From Sinomonas mesophila (GTDB lineage Bacteria > Actinomycetota > Actinomycetes > Actinomycetales > Micrococcaceae), in NCBI RefSeq assembly GCF_001999765.1, contig NZ_KV908330.1, positions 44,921 to 108,920 of the forward strand: DNA of 64,000 nucleotides, read 5' to 3'. Shown here piece after piece: positions 17,703 through 27,458 of the stretch (position 1 is the first letter of the stretch; each line of letters opens with the position of its first letter). The notes under the pieces are model-generated. The model saw nothing but the letters and a program-made list of their open reading frames with translations, ran no database searches and was not told where the DNA came from. The translations under genes and the position numbers were made by a program.

Positions 17703-18949
17703 GCGCGATCGGGAGAAGCGAGATCGCAGCAGGCGCAGCCGAGAACGGCGGCGCCGAGGCCGAGGGGGGTCAGCCGCGGGACCGGCTGTCCCGCTGGCGG
17801 CTCGTGCTCGGCGGGCACGACGCCGACGGCGTCACGACGGAGGAGGGGACCGCCGTCGTCCTCTCCGCCGAGGACGCCAGAAGGGACAGGGCCCTCGAGG
17901 AGCTGTACGACCCTGCGCCCAGGGGTCCGGGAGGGCTCGGCTCCTCGAGCCCGCGCGTGGCCCGCTGGCTCGGGGACATCCGCGGCTACTTCCCCTCGGG
18001 CGTCGTCCAGGTGATGCAGGCGGACGCGATGGACAGGCTCGGCCTGCGCCAGATGCTCCTCGAGCCGGAGATGCTGCGCACGGTCCAGCCGGACATCGGG
18101 CTCGTGAGCACGCTCATCGGCCTCGGGCGCGTCATCCCGGCGCATTCGCGCGAGGCCGCACGCGCCGTCGTGCGCCAGGTGACGCGCGAGCTCGAGGAGC
18201 GCCTGCGCGCCCGGACCGTCCAAGCGGTGACCGGGGCGCTCAACCGCGCGGCGCGGACCCGCCGGCCGCGGCACCGGGACATCGACTGGAACCGGACCAT
18301 CGCGGCGAACCTCAGGCACTACCAGCCCGAGTACCGCACGGTCGTGCCCGAGCGGCTCGTCGGGTACGCGCGGCGGACCACCGAGGTGCAGCGGGAGATC
18401 ATCCTGTGCATCGACCAGTCGGGCTCGATGGCCGAGTCGGTCGTGTACTCGAGCGTCTTCGGGGCAGTGCTCAGCTCGCTGCGCTCGGTGCGGACGCGGC
18501 TCGTCGTGTTCGACACCGAGGTCGTCGACCTGACGGAGGAGATGGACGACCCCGTCGACGTGCTCTTCGGGGTCCAGCTCGGCGGCGGGACGGACATCAA
18601 CCGGGCGCTGGCCTACTGCCAGGAGCGCATCACGAGGCCCACCGAGACCGTCATGGTGCTCATCAGCGACCTCTACGAGGGCGGGATCGCCGAGGAGATG
18701 CTGCGGCGGGCGGCGTCGATCGTCGGCTCCGGTGCCACGCTCATCGCGCTGCTCGCGCTGAGCGACAGCGGGCACCCGTCCTACGACGCGGACCACGCCG
18801 CGGCCCTCGCGGGCATCGGCGTCCCCTCGTTCGCCTGCACGCCGGACCTCTTCCCCGAGCTCATGGCCGCGGCCATCGAGCGCCGCGACATCGGGGCGTG
18901 GGCGGCGTCCCGCGGGATCGCGACGACGCACGGCGAGGGCGGCGATTGA
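17699..18949 (+). CDS. VWA domain protein (MoxR partner)
   Basis: 416 residues. The C-terminal von Willebrand A domain begins near residue 233. It shows a complete MIDAS: DQSGS (Asp239, Ser241, Ser243), Thr in GGGTDINRA, and Asp in LISDLYEGG, so it should bind a divalent metal and a protein ligand. The N-terminal 230 residues are helical (QLVTRELEERLRARTVQAV-like, with a DIDWNRTIAANLRHYQPEYR linker). The ATG at 17699 overlaps the DUF5682 stop by four bases, making it the last gene of the five-gene cassette. E. coli YehP is the recalled counterpart. Partner recognition by the upstream MoxR ATPase is inferred from context. Confidence 0.9.
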   Translation: MSAIGRSEIAAGAAENGGAEAEGGQPRDRLSRWRLVLGGHDADGVTTEEGTAVVLSAEDARRDRALEELYDPAPRGPGGLGSSSPRVARWLGDIRGYFPSGVVQVMQADAMDRLGLRQMLLEPEMLRTVQPDIGLVSTLIGLGRVIPAHSREAARAVVRQVTRELEERLRARTVQAVTGALNRAARTRRPRHRDIDWNRTIAANLRHYQPEYRTVVPERLVGYARRTTEVQREIILCIDQSGSMAESVVYSSVFGAVLSSLRSVRTRLVVFDTEVVDLTEEMDDPVDVLFGVQLGGGTDINRALAYCQERITRPTETVMVLISDLYEGGIAEEMLRRAASIVGSGATLIALLALSDSGHPSYDADHAAALAGIGVPSFACTPDLFPELMAAAIERRDIGAWAASRGIATTHGEGGD

Positions 18950-18996
18950 TTCACAGACGACGGCGCGCGGCCAGGCGCGCAGACAGGAGGCACACC

Positions 18997-19977
18997 GTGG
19001 GCAGGACCACGATGAAGGCAGCCGTCATCGACAGCTACGGCCCGCCGGACGTCGTCCGGATCGCCGAGGTGCCCCGCCCGGAGCCGAAGCGGGGCCAGGT
19101 CCTCGTCCGCGTCGTCGCGACGGCCGTGACCGCGGGCGACGCCCGCATCCGCGGAGCCCGCTTCCCGCGCGGCTTCGCACCCCTCGCGCGGCTCGCGCTC
19201 GGCCTGAGGCGTCCGCGCCGCCCGATCCTCGGGGTGGTCCTCTCCGGCGTGGTCGAGGCGGCCGGTCCCGGCGCGCACCGCTTCCGCCCGGGAGACGAGG
19301 TCTGCGGAATGACCGGGGCCGCCCTCGGCGCGCACGCGGAGTTCGCCGCCGTCTCCGAGCGGCGCCTCGCGCCCAAGCCCGGCGGGGTCTCGCACGCCGA
19401 CGCGGCCGCCGCACTGTTCGGCGGGACCACGGCGCTGCACTTCCTCCGCGACCGCGCCGCCCTCACGCCGGGCAGGACGGTCCTGGTCAACGGCGCGTCC
19501 GGGGCCGTGGGGACGAGTGCCGTCCAGCTCGCGAAGCATCTGGGCGCGCACGTGACCGCGGTGACGAGCGCGCGGAACGCGGAGCTCGTCGTCGGCCTCG
19601 GGGCGGACAGGGTCATCGACTACACGAGTACGCCGCTCGAGCAGCTCGGCGAGCGGTTCGACGTCGTCCTCGACGCCGTCGGCAACCTGCCCCGGGCCTC
19701 GGGGATGCGGCTCCTCACCGAGCGGGGCGTGCTGCTCCTCGTCGTCGCGGACCTGTGGGACATGGTGCGCGCCCGCGGCCGGGTCAAGGCTGGGAGGCCG
19801 GCGCCCGAGCGGGCCGAGGACATCGAGTACCTCCTCGGGCTCGTGGCCTCCGGCGTGCTCCGGCCAGTAGTCCGGGAACTCGGCGGACTCGGGGCGATCG
19901 TGGACGCCTACCGGCTCGTCGACTCGGGGCACAAGGTCGGGAACCTCATCGTGGACGTCGCGCCGTCGGGCACCTGA
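18997..19977 (+). CDS. NAD(P)-dependent zinc-independent alcohol dehydrogenase / quinone oxidoreductase
   Basis: 326 residues from GTG 18997, six bases after a perfect AGGAGG; an in-frame ATG at 19012 is less well placed. It is a medium-chain dehydrogenase/reductase: N-terminal GroES-like domain (AAVIDSYGPPDVVRIAEVP, AVTAGDARIRG, GDEVCGMTG) and Rossmann domain with VNGASGAVGTSAVQLAKHLG for the dinucleotide. The structural and catalytic zinc cysteines of alcohol dehydrogenases are absent, pointing to the quinone-reductase branch that reduces enones or quinones with NADPH. It lies 47 bp after the VWA gene, probably outside that cassette. Confidence 0.88.
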   Translation: MGRTTMKAAVIDSYGPPDVVRIAEVPRPEPKRGQVLVRVVATAVTAGDARIRGARFPRGFAPLARLALGLRRPRRPILGVVLSGVVEAAGPGAHRFRPGDEVCGMTGAALGAHAEFAAVSERRLAPKPGGVSHADAAAALFGGTTALHFLRDRAALTPGRTVLVNGASGAVGTSAVQLAKHLGAHVTAVTSARNAELVVGLGADRVIDYTSTPLEQLGERFDVVLDAVGNLPRASGMRLLTERGVLLLVVADLWDMVRARGRVKAGRPAPERAEDIEYLLGLVASGVLRPVVRELGGLGAIVDAYRLVDSGHKVGNLIVDVAPSGT

Positions 19978-20014
19978 GCCGGCCGGCCGAGGGTCCGCCA
20001 TGCGTGGACACGAC

Positions 20015-20050
20015 AAAGCCCCGGCGGGACACACGGTCCCACCGGGGCTT
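20015..20050 (-). terminator. Hairpin terminator after tRNA-Pro
   Basis: The inverted repeat AAGCCCCGGTGGGAC / GTCCCGCCGGGGCTT, read on the minus strand, begins six bases after the tRNA 3' end and is followed by TTTG. It would terminate the tRNA transcript, and could also serve the convergent oxidoreductase gene. Confidence 0.8.
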
Positions 20051-20055
20051 GTTCG

Positions 20056-20130
<75 letters not shown>

Positions 20131-20240
20131 ACATGCTCGCCCGTTCTCGCTTTCGCGCCCGTTCAAGCAACCGCTTCAGCTTAGCCGAACAGCCGGATCT
20201 GCGCCAATCGAGCCGAGCCCTGCGTGGCGCCTTGACGGGG

Positions 20241-21788
20241 CTATTTCTTCTTGCCCCGGCGCTCGCGCACGCGCATGCCGATCTCGATCGGCGTGCCCTC
20301 GAAGCCGAACGTCTCGCGCAGCCGGCGGGTGATGAAGCGGCGGTAGCCCGGGTCCAGGAACCCCGTCGTGAACAGGACGAACTTCGGCGGGCGGCTCTGG
20401 GCCTGCGTGCCGAAGAGGATGCGCGGCTGCTTGCCGCCCCGGACGGGGTGCGGGTGCGCCGCGACGAGCTCGCCGAGGAACGCGTTGAGCCTTCCCGTCG
20501 GGATGCGGGTGTCCCAGCCCTCGAGCGCCTTGTCGAGCGCCGGGACGAGGCGGTCCTTGTGCCAGCCCGTCTTGGCCGAGATGTTCACGCGCGGCGCCCA
20601 GTCGACGTGCGCAAGGTCCTTCTCGACCTCGCGCTCGAGCCAGCGGCGCCGCTCGTCGTCCATGAGGTCCCACTTGTTGAACGCGAGCACGAGCGCGCGC
20701 CCCGACTCGATCGCGAGGTTGAGGATGCGCACGTCCTGCTCGGAGAGCACCTCGTCCGCGCCGAGGAGCACGACGGCGACCTCCGCCTTCTCTAGCGCGG
20801 CCTGCGTGCGCAGGGACGCGTAGTAGTCGGCGCCCTGCGCCATGTGCTGGCGACGGCGGATGCCGGCCGTGTCGACGAACCGCCACGTGCGCCCGCCAAG
20901 CTCGATGTACTCGTCGACGGGATCGCGGGTCGTGCCCGCGAGCTCGTTCACGACGGCGCGCTCGGAGCCCGCGAGCCGGTTCAGGAGCGAGGACTTGCCC
21001 ACGTTCGGGCGGCCGATGAGCGCGATGCGGCGCGGGCCGCCGGAGCGCTCGACGCCGGCGATCGCCGAGAACTCGGGCAGCACCTCGAGCGCGGCGTCGA
21101 GCAGGTCCGCGACCCCGCGCCCGTGGAGCGCGGAGACGGGCCAGGGCTGGCCGAAGCCGAGGCCCCACAGCACGGCGGCGTCGGCCTCCTGCGCGAAGTC
21201 GTCGACCTTGTTGGCCACGAGCAGGACGGGCTTCTTGGCCTTGCGCAGCATGCGCACGACGGCCTCGTCGGTCGCCGTCGCGCCCACGGCGGAGTCGACG
21301 ACGAACAGCACGGCGTCGGCCATGCTCACCGCGATCTCGGCCTGCTCGGCGACCGAGGCGTGGATGCCCTTCGCGTCGCGCTCCCACCCGCCGGTGTCCA
21401 CGAGCGTGAACTTCCGCCCGTTCCACTCGGCCGGGTACGAGACGCGGTCGCGCGTGACGCCCGGGACGTCCTCGACGACGGCCTCGCGGCGGCCGAGGAT
21501 GCGGTTCACGAGCGTGGACTTGCCGACGTTCGGCCTCCCAATGATGGCCAGGACCGGGTCCATGCGCGTGGGCGCGTCCGGGTCCCAGTCCTCGTCGAGG
21601 CCCTCGAGGAGCCGGGCGTCCTCCTCGTCGAGCTCGTAGTCGTCGAGCCCCGCCCGCAGGGCGGCGGCGCGCTGGTCCGCCTCCTCGTCGTCCATCGCGG
21701 CGAGGTGCTCGGCGACCTGGTCGCTGCCCTCGGGCGTGTACTCCTCGTTCCCGGCAGCCGTCGTTCCGGTGTCCAGGGAATCGGTCAT
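20241..21788 (-). CDS. der: Ribosome-assembly GTPase Der (EngA)
   Basis: 515 residues with two tandem GTPase domains, the hallmark of Der. The first G1 motif is GRPNVGKS at residues 84-91 with DTGG and NKVD; the second is [15 protein letters not shown] with DTAG and NKWD. A KH-like domain closes the protein and ends in RERRGKKK. The N-terminal 75 residues are an acidic extension common in actinobacteria. The ATG at 21788 has AGGAG eight bases upstream. It is the last gene of the parA-scpA-scpB-rluB-tyrA-cmk-der series and acts in 50S subunit maturation. Confidence 0.96.
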   Translation of the reverse strand: MTDSLDTGTTAAGNEEYTPEGSDQVAEHLAAMDDEEADQRAAALRAGLDDYELDEEDARLLEGLDEDWDPDAPTRMDPVLAIIGRPNVGKSTLVNRILGRREAVVEDVPGVTRDRVSYPAEWNGRKFTLVDTGGWERDAKGIHASVAEQAEIAVSMADAVLFVVDSAVGATATDEAVVRMLRKAKKPVLLVANKVDDFAQEADAAVLWGLGFGQPWPVSALHGRGVADLLDAALEVLPEFSAIAGVERSGGPRRIALIGRPNVGKSSLLNRLAGSERAVVNELAGTTRDPVDEYIELGGRTWRFVDTAGIRRRQHMAQGADYYASLRTQAALEKAEVAVVLLGADEVLSEQDVRILNLAIESGRALVLAFNKWDLMDDERRRWLEREVEKDLAHVDWAPRVNISAKTGWHKDRLVPALDKALEGWDTRIPTGRLNAFLGELVAAHPHPVRGGKQPRILFGTQAQSRPPKFVLFTTGFLDPGYRRFITRRLRETFGFEGTPIEIGMRVRERRGKKK

Positions 21789-21826
21789 GTTCTTCTCCTT
21801 GAATAAAGTCTGTGCGACGCGTCGGC

Positions 21827-22618
21827 TCAGGCCTTGCGCGGGTTCACGACGGCGTCGACCACGGCGAGGACAGCCTCTACGGTCTGCTCGAAGTCCAGGT
21901 CGGAGGAGTCCACGGTGAACACCCCGTCGGCTGCCATCGTGAAGCTCGCGACCGTGGAATCCTTGGCGTCCCGCCCGACGACCTGCGCCTTGAGCTCCTC
22001 GGCGCTCTGCGTCCCGCCGAGCTGCTCGCCGCGGCGGCGCATGCGCGCCTCCTCGGAGGCCGTGAGCAGGAGCCGCACCTCGGCGTCGCGCGCCACCACG
22101 GTCGTGATGTCGCGGCCCTCGACGACCATGCGGCGGCCGTGCGCGGCGATGAGCGCGCGCTGGCGGCGGATGAGCTCGTCCCGCACGCCGAGGTTGGTCG
22201 CGACGGCGCTCACCGAGGCCGAGATGTGCGGCTCCCGGATCGCCTCCGTGACGTCCTGCCCGCGGACGATGACGCGCTCCCCGTCGGCGCTCGTGCCCAG
22301 CTCGAGGTCCAGGACACGCGCGGCGGCCTCGACGAGGGCGCCGTCCTTCAGATCGACCCCGCGGTCGAGGCAGTCCCACGTCACGGCCCGGTACATCGCG
22401 CCCGTGTCCAGGTACGCGAGCCGCAGTCGACGCGCGACCTCCTTGGACACGCTCGACTTGCCCGAGCCGGAGGGGCCGTCGATCGCGATGACGAGCGGGC
22501 GGCCGACGCGCAGCGGCTCGCCCGCGGGCCCGCCGATCCTCACGCTCGTGCCCCGCTCCGTGCTCTGCGACCAGTTGCCCTGCCGGCTCTCCGAGGTCGT
22601 CATTGCAGAACCCGCCAT
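21827..22618 (-). CDS. cmk: Cytidylate kinase
   Basis: 263 residues. The P-loop is [15 protein letters not shown], followed by [14 protein letters not shown], the substrate region [20 protein letters not shown] and [13 protein letters not shown]. It phosphorylates CMP and dCMP. The ATG at 22618 has GGAGGGG upstream and lies within the end of tyrA; an ATG at 22603 overlaps the tyrA stop as ATGA and is an equally coupled alternative. It is 38 bp upstream of der. Confidence 0.95.
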   Translation of the reverse strand: MAGSAMTTSESRQGNWSQSTERGTSVRIGGPAGEPLRVGRPLVIAIDGPSGSGKSSVSKEVARRLRLAYLDTGAMYRAVTWDCLDRGVDLKDGALVEAAARVLDLELGTSADGERVIVRGQDVTEAIREPHISASVSAVATNLGVRDELIRRQRALIAAHGRRMVVEGRDITTVVARDAEVRLLLTASEEARMRRRGEQLGGTQSAEELKAQVVGRDAKDSTVASFTMAADGVFTVDSSDLDFEQTVEAVLAVVDAVVNPRKA

Positions 22619-23712
22619 CCGCGCCCCTCCAGTTCCTCAACCAGTGAATCGTGCTTGCTCGGGAGCACGGAGATCTCCACCATGCCCACGTTGCGGCCCG
22701 ACGAGTGGTCGAGCCGCAGGTCTTCGAGGTTGACGCCGATCTCGCCGATCTCCGTCAGCAGGCGCGCGATCTGCCCCGGCCGGTCGTCGACCAGCACGGT
22801 GAGCCACGCGAAGGCCTGCGGCGGGCCGCCGTGCTTGCCCGGGATGCGGGCCTGGCCGGCGTTGCCCTCGCTCATGAGCTGGGCGAGGTCGAGCCGCGCG
22901 CCCGGGGCCTCGGGCGCCTCGAGCGTCGCGATGAGCCGCTCGACGTCCTCGCGCACGCCGTACAGGTGCTCCACGAGCCTGGACGCGTTCGCGCCCAGGA
23001 TCTGCACCCACAGCCCCGGGTCGGACGCGGCAATGCGCGTCGTGTCCCGCAGTCCGTTCCCGGCGAGGGCGAGCAGGCGCAGGTCGGTGCCCTGCAGCCG
23101 GCTCGCGAGCAGGGAGGACATGACCTGCGGGAGGTGGCTCACGAGCGCGACGGCCTCGTCGTGCTCGTCGGCGCCGAACTCGAGGACGATTCCGCCGAGG
23201 TCGGCGCCGAGCGCCTTGGCCGTGCGCACGGCCTCGGGGCTCGCCCCGGGGTGCGCGCAGACGACCCACGGCATCGAGGTGAAGAGCTCCCCGCGGGCCG
23301 CGACCGGACCGGACTTCTCCCGGCCAGCCATGGGGTGGGTACCGACGTAGCGGGACAGGTCGGCCCCGCGCTCGGCGAGCTGCGCGAGAACCCCCGCCTT
23401 GACGCTGGCGATGTCGACGACGACGGCGCGCGGCCAGCGCGCGAGCGAGCGCTCGACGACGTCGGCCGTCACGTCCGGCGGCGCGGCGACCACGACCAGC
23501 TCCGGCTGGACGGCGCCACGGCCCTCGGGCACTGGGCTCATCTCCGAGACCGGCCGGCCCGCGCCGATGTCGACGGCAATGGCTTGGTTGGTCGGCGAGG
23601 GGTCCTCGAGGAAGACGGGCACGCCGCGGTGCTCAAGCCCGAGTCCGATGCTCGTCCCGAGCAGCCCCGTGCCGATGACGACGATCGGCCCGTGCAGATG
23701 TGTGATCGACAT
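22600..23712 (-). CDS. tyrA: Prephenate dehydrogenase
   Basis: 370 residues. The N-terminal NAD(P)-binding domain begins [17 protein letters not shown]. The catalytic region has [16 protein letters not shown] and [11 protein letters not shown], with [18 protein letters not shown] later. A C-terminal ACT domain (residues about 292-370, [20 protein letters not shown]) suggests feedback control by tyrosine or another amino acid. It converts prephenate to 4-hydroxyphenylpyruvate for tyrosine. It lies 15 bp after rluB and overlaps cmk. I see no premature stop or missing motif. Confidence 0.94.
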   Translation of the reverse strand: MSITHLHGPIVVIGTGLLGTSIGLGLEHRGVPVFLEDPSPTNQAIAVDIGAGRPVSEMSPVPEGRGAVQPELVVVAAPPDVTADVVERSLARWPRAVVVDIASVKAGVLAQLAERGADLSRYVGTHPMAGREKSGPVAARGELFTSMPWVVCAHPGASPEAVRTAKALGADLGGIVLEFGADEHDEAVALVSHLPQVMSSLLASRLQGTDLRLLALAGNGLRDTTRIAASDPGLWVQILGANASRLVEHLYGVREDVERLIATLEAPEAPGARLDLAQLMSEGNAGQARIPGKHGGPPQAFAWLTVLVDDRPGQIARLLTEIGEIGVNLEDLRLDHSSGRNVGMVEISVLPSKHDSLVEELEGRGWRVLQ

Positions 23713-23727
23713 GCTCCGCTCCCCGGC

Positions 23728-24780
23728 CTAGAGGCCGACCGCCGCCAGGAGGTGGCCGACCTCCTGCTTGCCGAGCTTGCGGATGGTGCCCTGACGCTGG
23801 TCGCCGAGGCCGATCGGGCCGATCTTCGCGCGCACGAGGCGCTGGACGGGGAAGCCCACCGCGTCGAACATGCGCCGCACGATCCGGTTCTTGCCCGAGT
23901 GCAGCACGACCTCGACGAGCACGAAGCCCGGGGTCGAGTCGACGAGCCGGAACGAGTCGACCTTCGCGAGGCCGTCCTCGAGCTCGACGCCGCGGCGCAG
24001 CTGGTTGCCGATGCCCTGCGGCATCGGGCCGCGGACCTGGACCACGTAGGTCTTGGGCACCTCGTAGGAGGGGTGCGTGAGGCGGTTCGCGAGCTCGCCG
24101 TCGTTCGTGAGCAGGAGCAGGCCCTCGGTGTTGGTGTCGAGGCGGCCGACATGGAAGAGCCGCTCGGGCGAGCCGGGGCGCAGGTAGTCCGAGATGCAGG
24201 GGCGGCCCTCGGGGTCGTCCATGGTCGAGACGACGCCGCGCGGCTTGTTGAAGGCCATGTAGACGAGGTGCTCGTCGGTCTGGACCCGAACGCCGTCGAC
24301 GTGGATGACGTCCGTCTCGGGGTTCACGCGGGTGCCGAGCTCGGTCACGATCTGGCCGTTGACCTCCACGCGGCCCTCGATGATGAGTTCCTCGCAGACG
24401 CGGCGGGACGCGACGCCCGCGTTCGCCATGGCCTTCTGGAGGCGGACGCCCTCATTGCTCATCTCCTCGCGGGTGCGCGGCCTGTGCTGCGGGAGCGGTG
24501 CCGGAGACTTGCGCGGCGTTTCCTTGCGGACCGGGCCGAGGTTCTTGCCGAAGCGCTCGCCCTTGAAGGGGGCCGCGCCCGAGCCCTTGGGCAGGGGCCG
24601 CTCGCCCCGCTTGCGGGCGGGCTGCTTGGGGGCGCCCTTCGCGCCGCCGCGGGCGGCGTTGCCGCGCCCTGTACCGGCGCCCTGGGCGCCGCCGGCATTC
24701 CTGCCGGCGTTGCCCGCGCCCGGCGCTCCTGCGCGCCGTCCGTTGTTGCGTGGTGAACCCTGGCGTCCCGCCTGTGTCAT
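23728..24780 (-). CDS. 23S rRNA pseudouridine synthase RluB-type
   Basis: 350 residues. Residues 1-105 form a Gly/Ala/Arg/Lys-rich basic extension typical of high-GC actinobacteria. An S4 RNA-binding domain follows (VRLQKAMANAGVASRRVCEE). The synthase domain has the catalytic aspartate in GRLDTNTEGLLLLTNDG, with YMAFNKPRGVVSTMDD before it and GKNRIVRRMFDAVGFPVQRL after. It isomerises a uridine in 23S rRNA, most likely at the RluB site. It sits 93 bp after scpB and 15 bp before tyrA, in the order seen at Rv1711. Confidence 0.92.
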   Translation of the reverse strand: MTQAGRQGSPRNNGRRAGAPGAGNAGRNAGGAQGAGTGRGNAARGGAKGAPKQPARKRGERPLPKGSGAAPFKGERFGKNLGPVRKETPRKSPAPLPQHRPRTREEMSNEGVRLQKAMANAGVASRRVCEELIIEGRVEVNGQIVTELGTRVNPETDVIHVDGVRVQTDEHLVYMAFNKPRGVVSTMDDPEGRPCISDYLRPGSPERLFHVGRLDTNTEGLLLLTNDGELANRLTHPSYEVPKTYVVQVRGPMPQGIGNQLRRGVELEDGLAKVDSFRLVDSTPGFVLVEVVLHSGKNRIVRRMFDAVGFPVQRLVRAKIGPIGLGDQRQGTIRKLGKQEVGHLLAAVGL

Positions 24781-24873
24781 GACCCGGCCTTTTCGATCTT
24801 TTCGATATGCAACGTTCTCAACCGAACGATGTGTCTGGGAAAGGGGCGAATGCCCGCCAACAAGGATACCGGA

Positions 24874-25440
24874 TCAGCCTGCCGGGCCCCCGTAGGCCCC
24901 CTCGATGTCCGCGATCGCCTCGAGCCCCGGCAGGTGCGGCGAGATCCGCGGCAGCTCGGCGACGGAGCCGATCCCGAGCCGCTCGAGGAAGTACGACGTC
25001 GTGCGGTACAGGATCGCTCCCGACTCCGGGTCCGTGCCGGCCTCCTCGACGAGGCCCCGGGTCACGAGCGTCTTCACGACGGAGTCCACGTTGACGCCGC
25101 GGATGGCGGCAATGCGCGCACGGCCCACCGGCTGGCGGTAGGCGATGACGGCGAGGGTCTCGAGGGCGGCCTGGGTGAGCCGCGCCGTCTGCCCCTCGAG
25201 CACGTGCCTCGAGACGATGTCCGCGAACTCGGGCCGCGAGTAGAACCTCCACCCGCCGGCGATTCTGCGCAGCTCGAACCCGCGCCCGGCGGCGTCGTAC
25301 TCCGCGGCGAGCGCGCGCAGGAGGCCCTCGACCTCGGGCTCGGCGAGCTCGAGCGTCGCGGCGAGCTCCGCGGTGCCGATCGGCTCGTCGACCACCATGA
25401 GCACCGCCTCGAGCGCCGCCGCCCTGCGGTCATCCTGCAT
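24874..25440 (-). CDS. scpB: Segregation and condensation protein B
   Basis: 188 residues, family length. The two winged helices are recognisable (LEAVLMVVDEPIGTAELA and ALETLAVIAYRQPVGRARIA, then IRGVNVDSVVKTLVTRGLVE). ScpB works with ScpA and Smc in chromosome condensation. The ATG at 25440 lies 11 bases inside the end of scpA, so the pair is translationally coupled. smc is not in this window. Confidence 0.95.
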   Translation of the reverse strand: MQDDRRAAALEAVLMVVDEPIGTAELAATLELAEPEVEGLLRALAAEYDAAGRGFELRRIAGGWRFYSRPEFADIVSRHVLEGQTARLTQAALETLAVIAYRQPVGRARIAAIRGVNVDSVVKTLVTRGLVEEAGTDPESGAILYRTTSYFLERLGIGSVAELPRISPHLPGLEAIADIEGAYGGPAG

Positions 25441-26314
25441 GCTGCTCCTCTCCCGCCAGGGACTGGGCGTCCCCGGACGCTTCGTCCTCGTACTCCTCGC
25501 TGAGCCGCTCCGCCGTCCAGCCCTCGCCCGCCGTCCAGCGCACGCTCAGCTCGGCGAGCGGGCCCGCCTGCTCGAACGCGACGGCGCGGTCGCGGAAGAG
25601 CTCGAGCAGCGCGAGGAAGCGCGCCACGACGAGCAGCCGCGAGTCGGCGTCGGACGTCAGGGCACGGAAGCTGAGCGGGCCCGAGGCGCGCAGCCGCACG
25701 CCGAGGAGCTCCGCCTGCTCGCGCACGCTCACGGGCGGCGCGTGCAGGTGCTCGATCCCGACCTCCGACGGCGGGGCCTCCCTGGGCGCGAAGGCGCCGG
25801 CGGCAAGCGCGGCGAACTGCTCGGGCGTGTGCCGCCACACGAGCTCCGGCAGCAGGGCCGCGAACGCCGGCTCGAGGCTCACCGAGCGCGGGTAGCGCCG
25901 GCCCTCCGCCTCGAGCGTCTGGCCGAAGATCCCGGCGATCTCCTTGAACGCCTTGTACTGCAGGAGCCGCGCGAAGAGCAGGTCCCGGGCCTCGAGCCGG
26001 GCCACGTCCTCCTCGTCCTCGACCTCCCCGGCGGGCAGGAGCCGGGCGGCCTTGAGGTCCAGGAGGGTCGCGGCGATGACGAGGAACTCGCTCGCCTCGT
26101 CCAGCGCCCAGTCCTCCCCCTTGGCCCGGAGGGCGCGGATGTAGGCGATGAAGTCGTCCGTGACGGTCGCGAGCGCCACCTCGGTGACGTCGAGGCGGCG
26201 CTTCGCGATGAGGCCGAGCAGGAGGTCGAAGGGGCCCGTGAAGTTCTCGAGGCGGACCTCGAAGCCCGGCCGGCCGGGGGCCGGCTCCGGGAGCTCCTCG
26301 CTAGGGAGCGCCAC
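25430..26314 (-). CDS. scpA: Segregation and condensation protein A
   Basis: 294 residues from GTG 26314, which overlaps the parA stop by 14 bases; upstream codons are only an open frame over parA. The N-terminus FEVRLENFTGPFDLLLGLIA and following KRRLDVTEVALATVTDDFI are the conserved Smc-neck-binding kleisin region. The C-terminus carries the winged helix that binds the Smc head (ARFLALLELFRDRAVAFEQA). Start choice is moderate because no strong ribosome-binding site precedes it, but coupling to parA makes one unnecessary. Confidence 0.93.
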   Translation of the reverse strand: MALPSEELPEPAPGRPGFEVRLENFTGPFDLLLGLIAKRRLDVTEVALATVTDDFIAYIRALRAKGEDWALDEASEFLVIAATLLDLKAARLLPAGEVEDEEDVARLEARDLLFARLLQYKAFKEIAGIFGQTLEAEGRRYPRSVSLEPAFAALLPELVWRHTPEQFAALAAGAFAPREAPPSEVGIEHLHAPPVSVREQAELLGVRLRASGPLSFRALTSDADSRLLVVARFLALLELFRDRAVAFEQAGPLAELSVRWTAGEGWTAERLSEEYEDEASGDAQSLAGEEQHAG

Positions 26315-27200
26315 CGCGGGCCACGAGCTCGCGCGCGAGCCGGCGGTAGGCCTCGGCACCGGAGTGGTTCGACGCGTACTGCGTGATCGGCTCGGCCGCG
26401 ACGGTCGCGTCCGCGAACTTGATCGTGCGCTTGATGACCGTGTCAAAGACCTTGTCCCCGAAGGCCTCGACGAGGCGGGCGAGGACCTCGCGGGTGTGGA
26501 GGGTCCGCGCGTCGTACATCGTCGCGAGCACGCCGTCGACGACGAGCCGGGGGTTGAGCCGGTCTTGGACCTTCTCGATCGTCTCGACGAGCAGGGCCAC
26601 GGCCCGCAGGGCGAAGAACTCGCAGATGAGCGGGATGATGACACCGTGCGCCGCCGTGAGCGCGTTGACGGTCAGGAGGCCGAGGGAGGGCTGGCAGTCG
26701 ATGAGAATGAGATCGTACTCGTCCTCGACGTTGCGCAGCGCCCCCGCGAGGACCTGTTCGCGGGCCACCTCCGTGACGAGCTGGACCTCGGCGGCGGAGA
26801 GGTCGATGTTGGCCGGCAGGAGATCGAGGCCCTCGACGTTGGTCCTGCGGATCGCCTCGTGGACGTCGGTGTGCCGGTCCATCATGACGTTGTAGACGGT
26901 GGTCTCGAGCTCGTGGGGGTTGATGCCCAGGCCCGCGGAGAGCGCGCCCTGCGGGTCGAAGTCCACGAGGAGTACGCGGCGGCCGTACTCGGCGAGCGCC
27001 GCCGCCAGGTTGATGGCCGAGGTCGTCTTGCCGACCCCGCCCTTCTGGTTGACCATCGCGATGATGCGGGCCGGGCCGCGGGAGCCCAGCGGGGTGGGTT
27101 CAGGGAACTCGCGCAACGGGCGGCCCGTCGGGCCGAGGGCCGCGTCCCCGAGCTCCTCCGAGATGTCCTCGAGAGTCATTGACCCCTGATCGTTGCTCAC
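26301..27200 (-). CDS. ParA/Soj family ATPase upstream of scpAB
   Basis: 299 residues from GTG 27200; a longer frame to 27386 adds a non-conserved leader. The deviant Walker A is NQKGGVGKTT (residues 51-60), the signature lysine is Lys53, and Walker B is LILIDCQPSLGLLTVNAL. The region DFDPQGALSAGLGINPHE is diagnostic of Soj-type ParA. Its position directly upstream of scpA matches Rv1708. With no parB next to it, a role with ScpAB in chromosome organisation is more likely than plasmid partition. It is distinct from the ParA-like gene at 4427. Confidence 0.92.
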   Translation of the reverse strand: MSNDQGSMTLEDISEELGDAALGPTGRPLREFPEPTPLGSRGPARIIAMVNQKGGVGKTTSAINLAAALAEYGRRVLLVDFDPQGALSAGLGINPHELETTVYNVMMDRHTDVHEAIRRTNVEGLDLLPANIDLSAAEVQLVTEVAREQVLAGALRNVEDEYDLILIDCQPSLGLLTVNALTAAHGVIIPLICEFFALRAVALLVETIEKVQDRLNPRLVVDGVLATMYDARTLHTREVLARLVEAFGDKVFDTVIKRTIKFADATVAAEPITQYASNHSGAEAYRRLARELVARGGAP

Positions 27201-27363
27201 GTATCCATCCACACTTTCGGTATCGCTGGCCTGCGGTTCCTTGATGCCAGCGTACACACGCGCGACACGCATTCCGCCGAACCTTGAAGGGATGGCCCCA
27301 CGGCGAGCCTTACCCTCAACCTGAGCCTCAAGGTTCCCCCGGCTGCGGGTCTGACACGCCCAA

Positions 27364-27417
27364 GGGCCGCCCCCGAGGAGCCACACTGTGCAGAGTGTGG
27401 CTCCAGGGAGGCGGCCC
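27364..27417 (-). terminator. Hairpin downstream of dctA
   Basis: The inner stem GAGCCACAC/GTGTGGCTC and an outer GGGCCGCC/GGCGGCCC arm enclose a bulge between 27364 and 27417, 40 bp after the dctA stop. The rest of the 258-bp gap (27201-27458) should contain the parA promoter, which I could not pinpoint. Confidence 0.65.
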
Positions 27418-27458
27418 GGGCTACGGCGGAGGACACCGCCGCAGGCTCAGTGGCCGGC

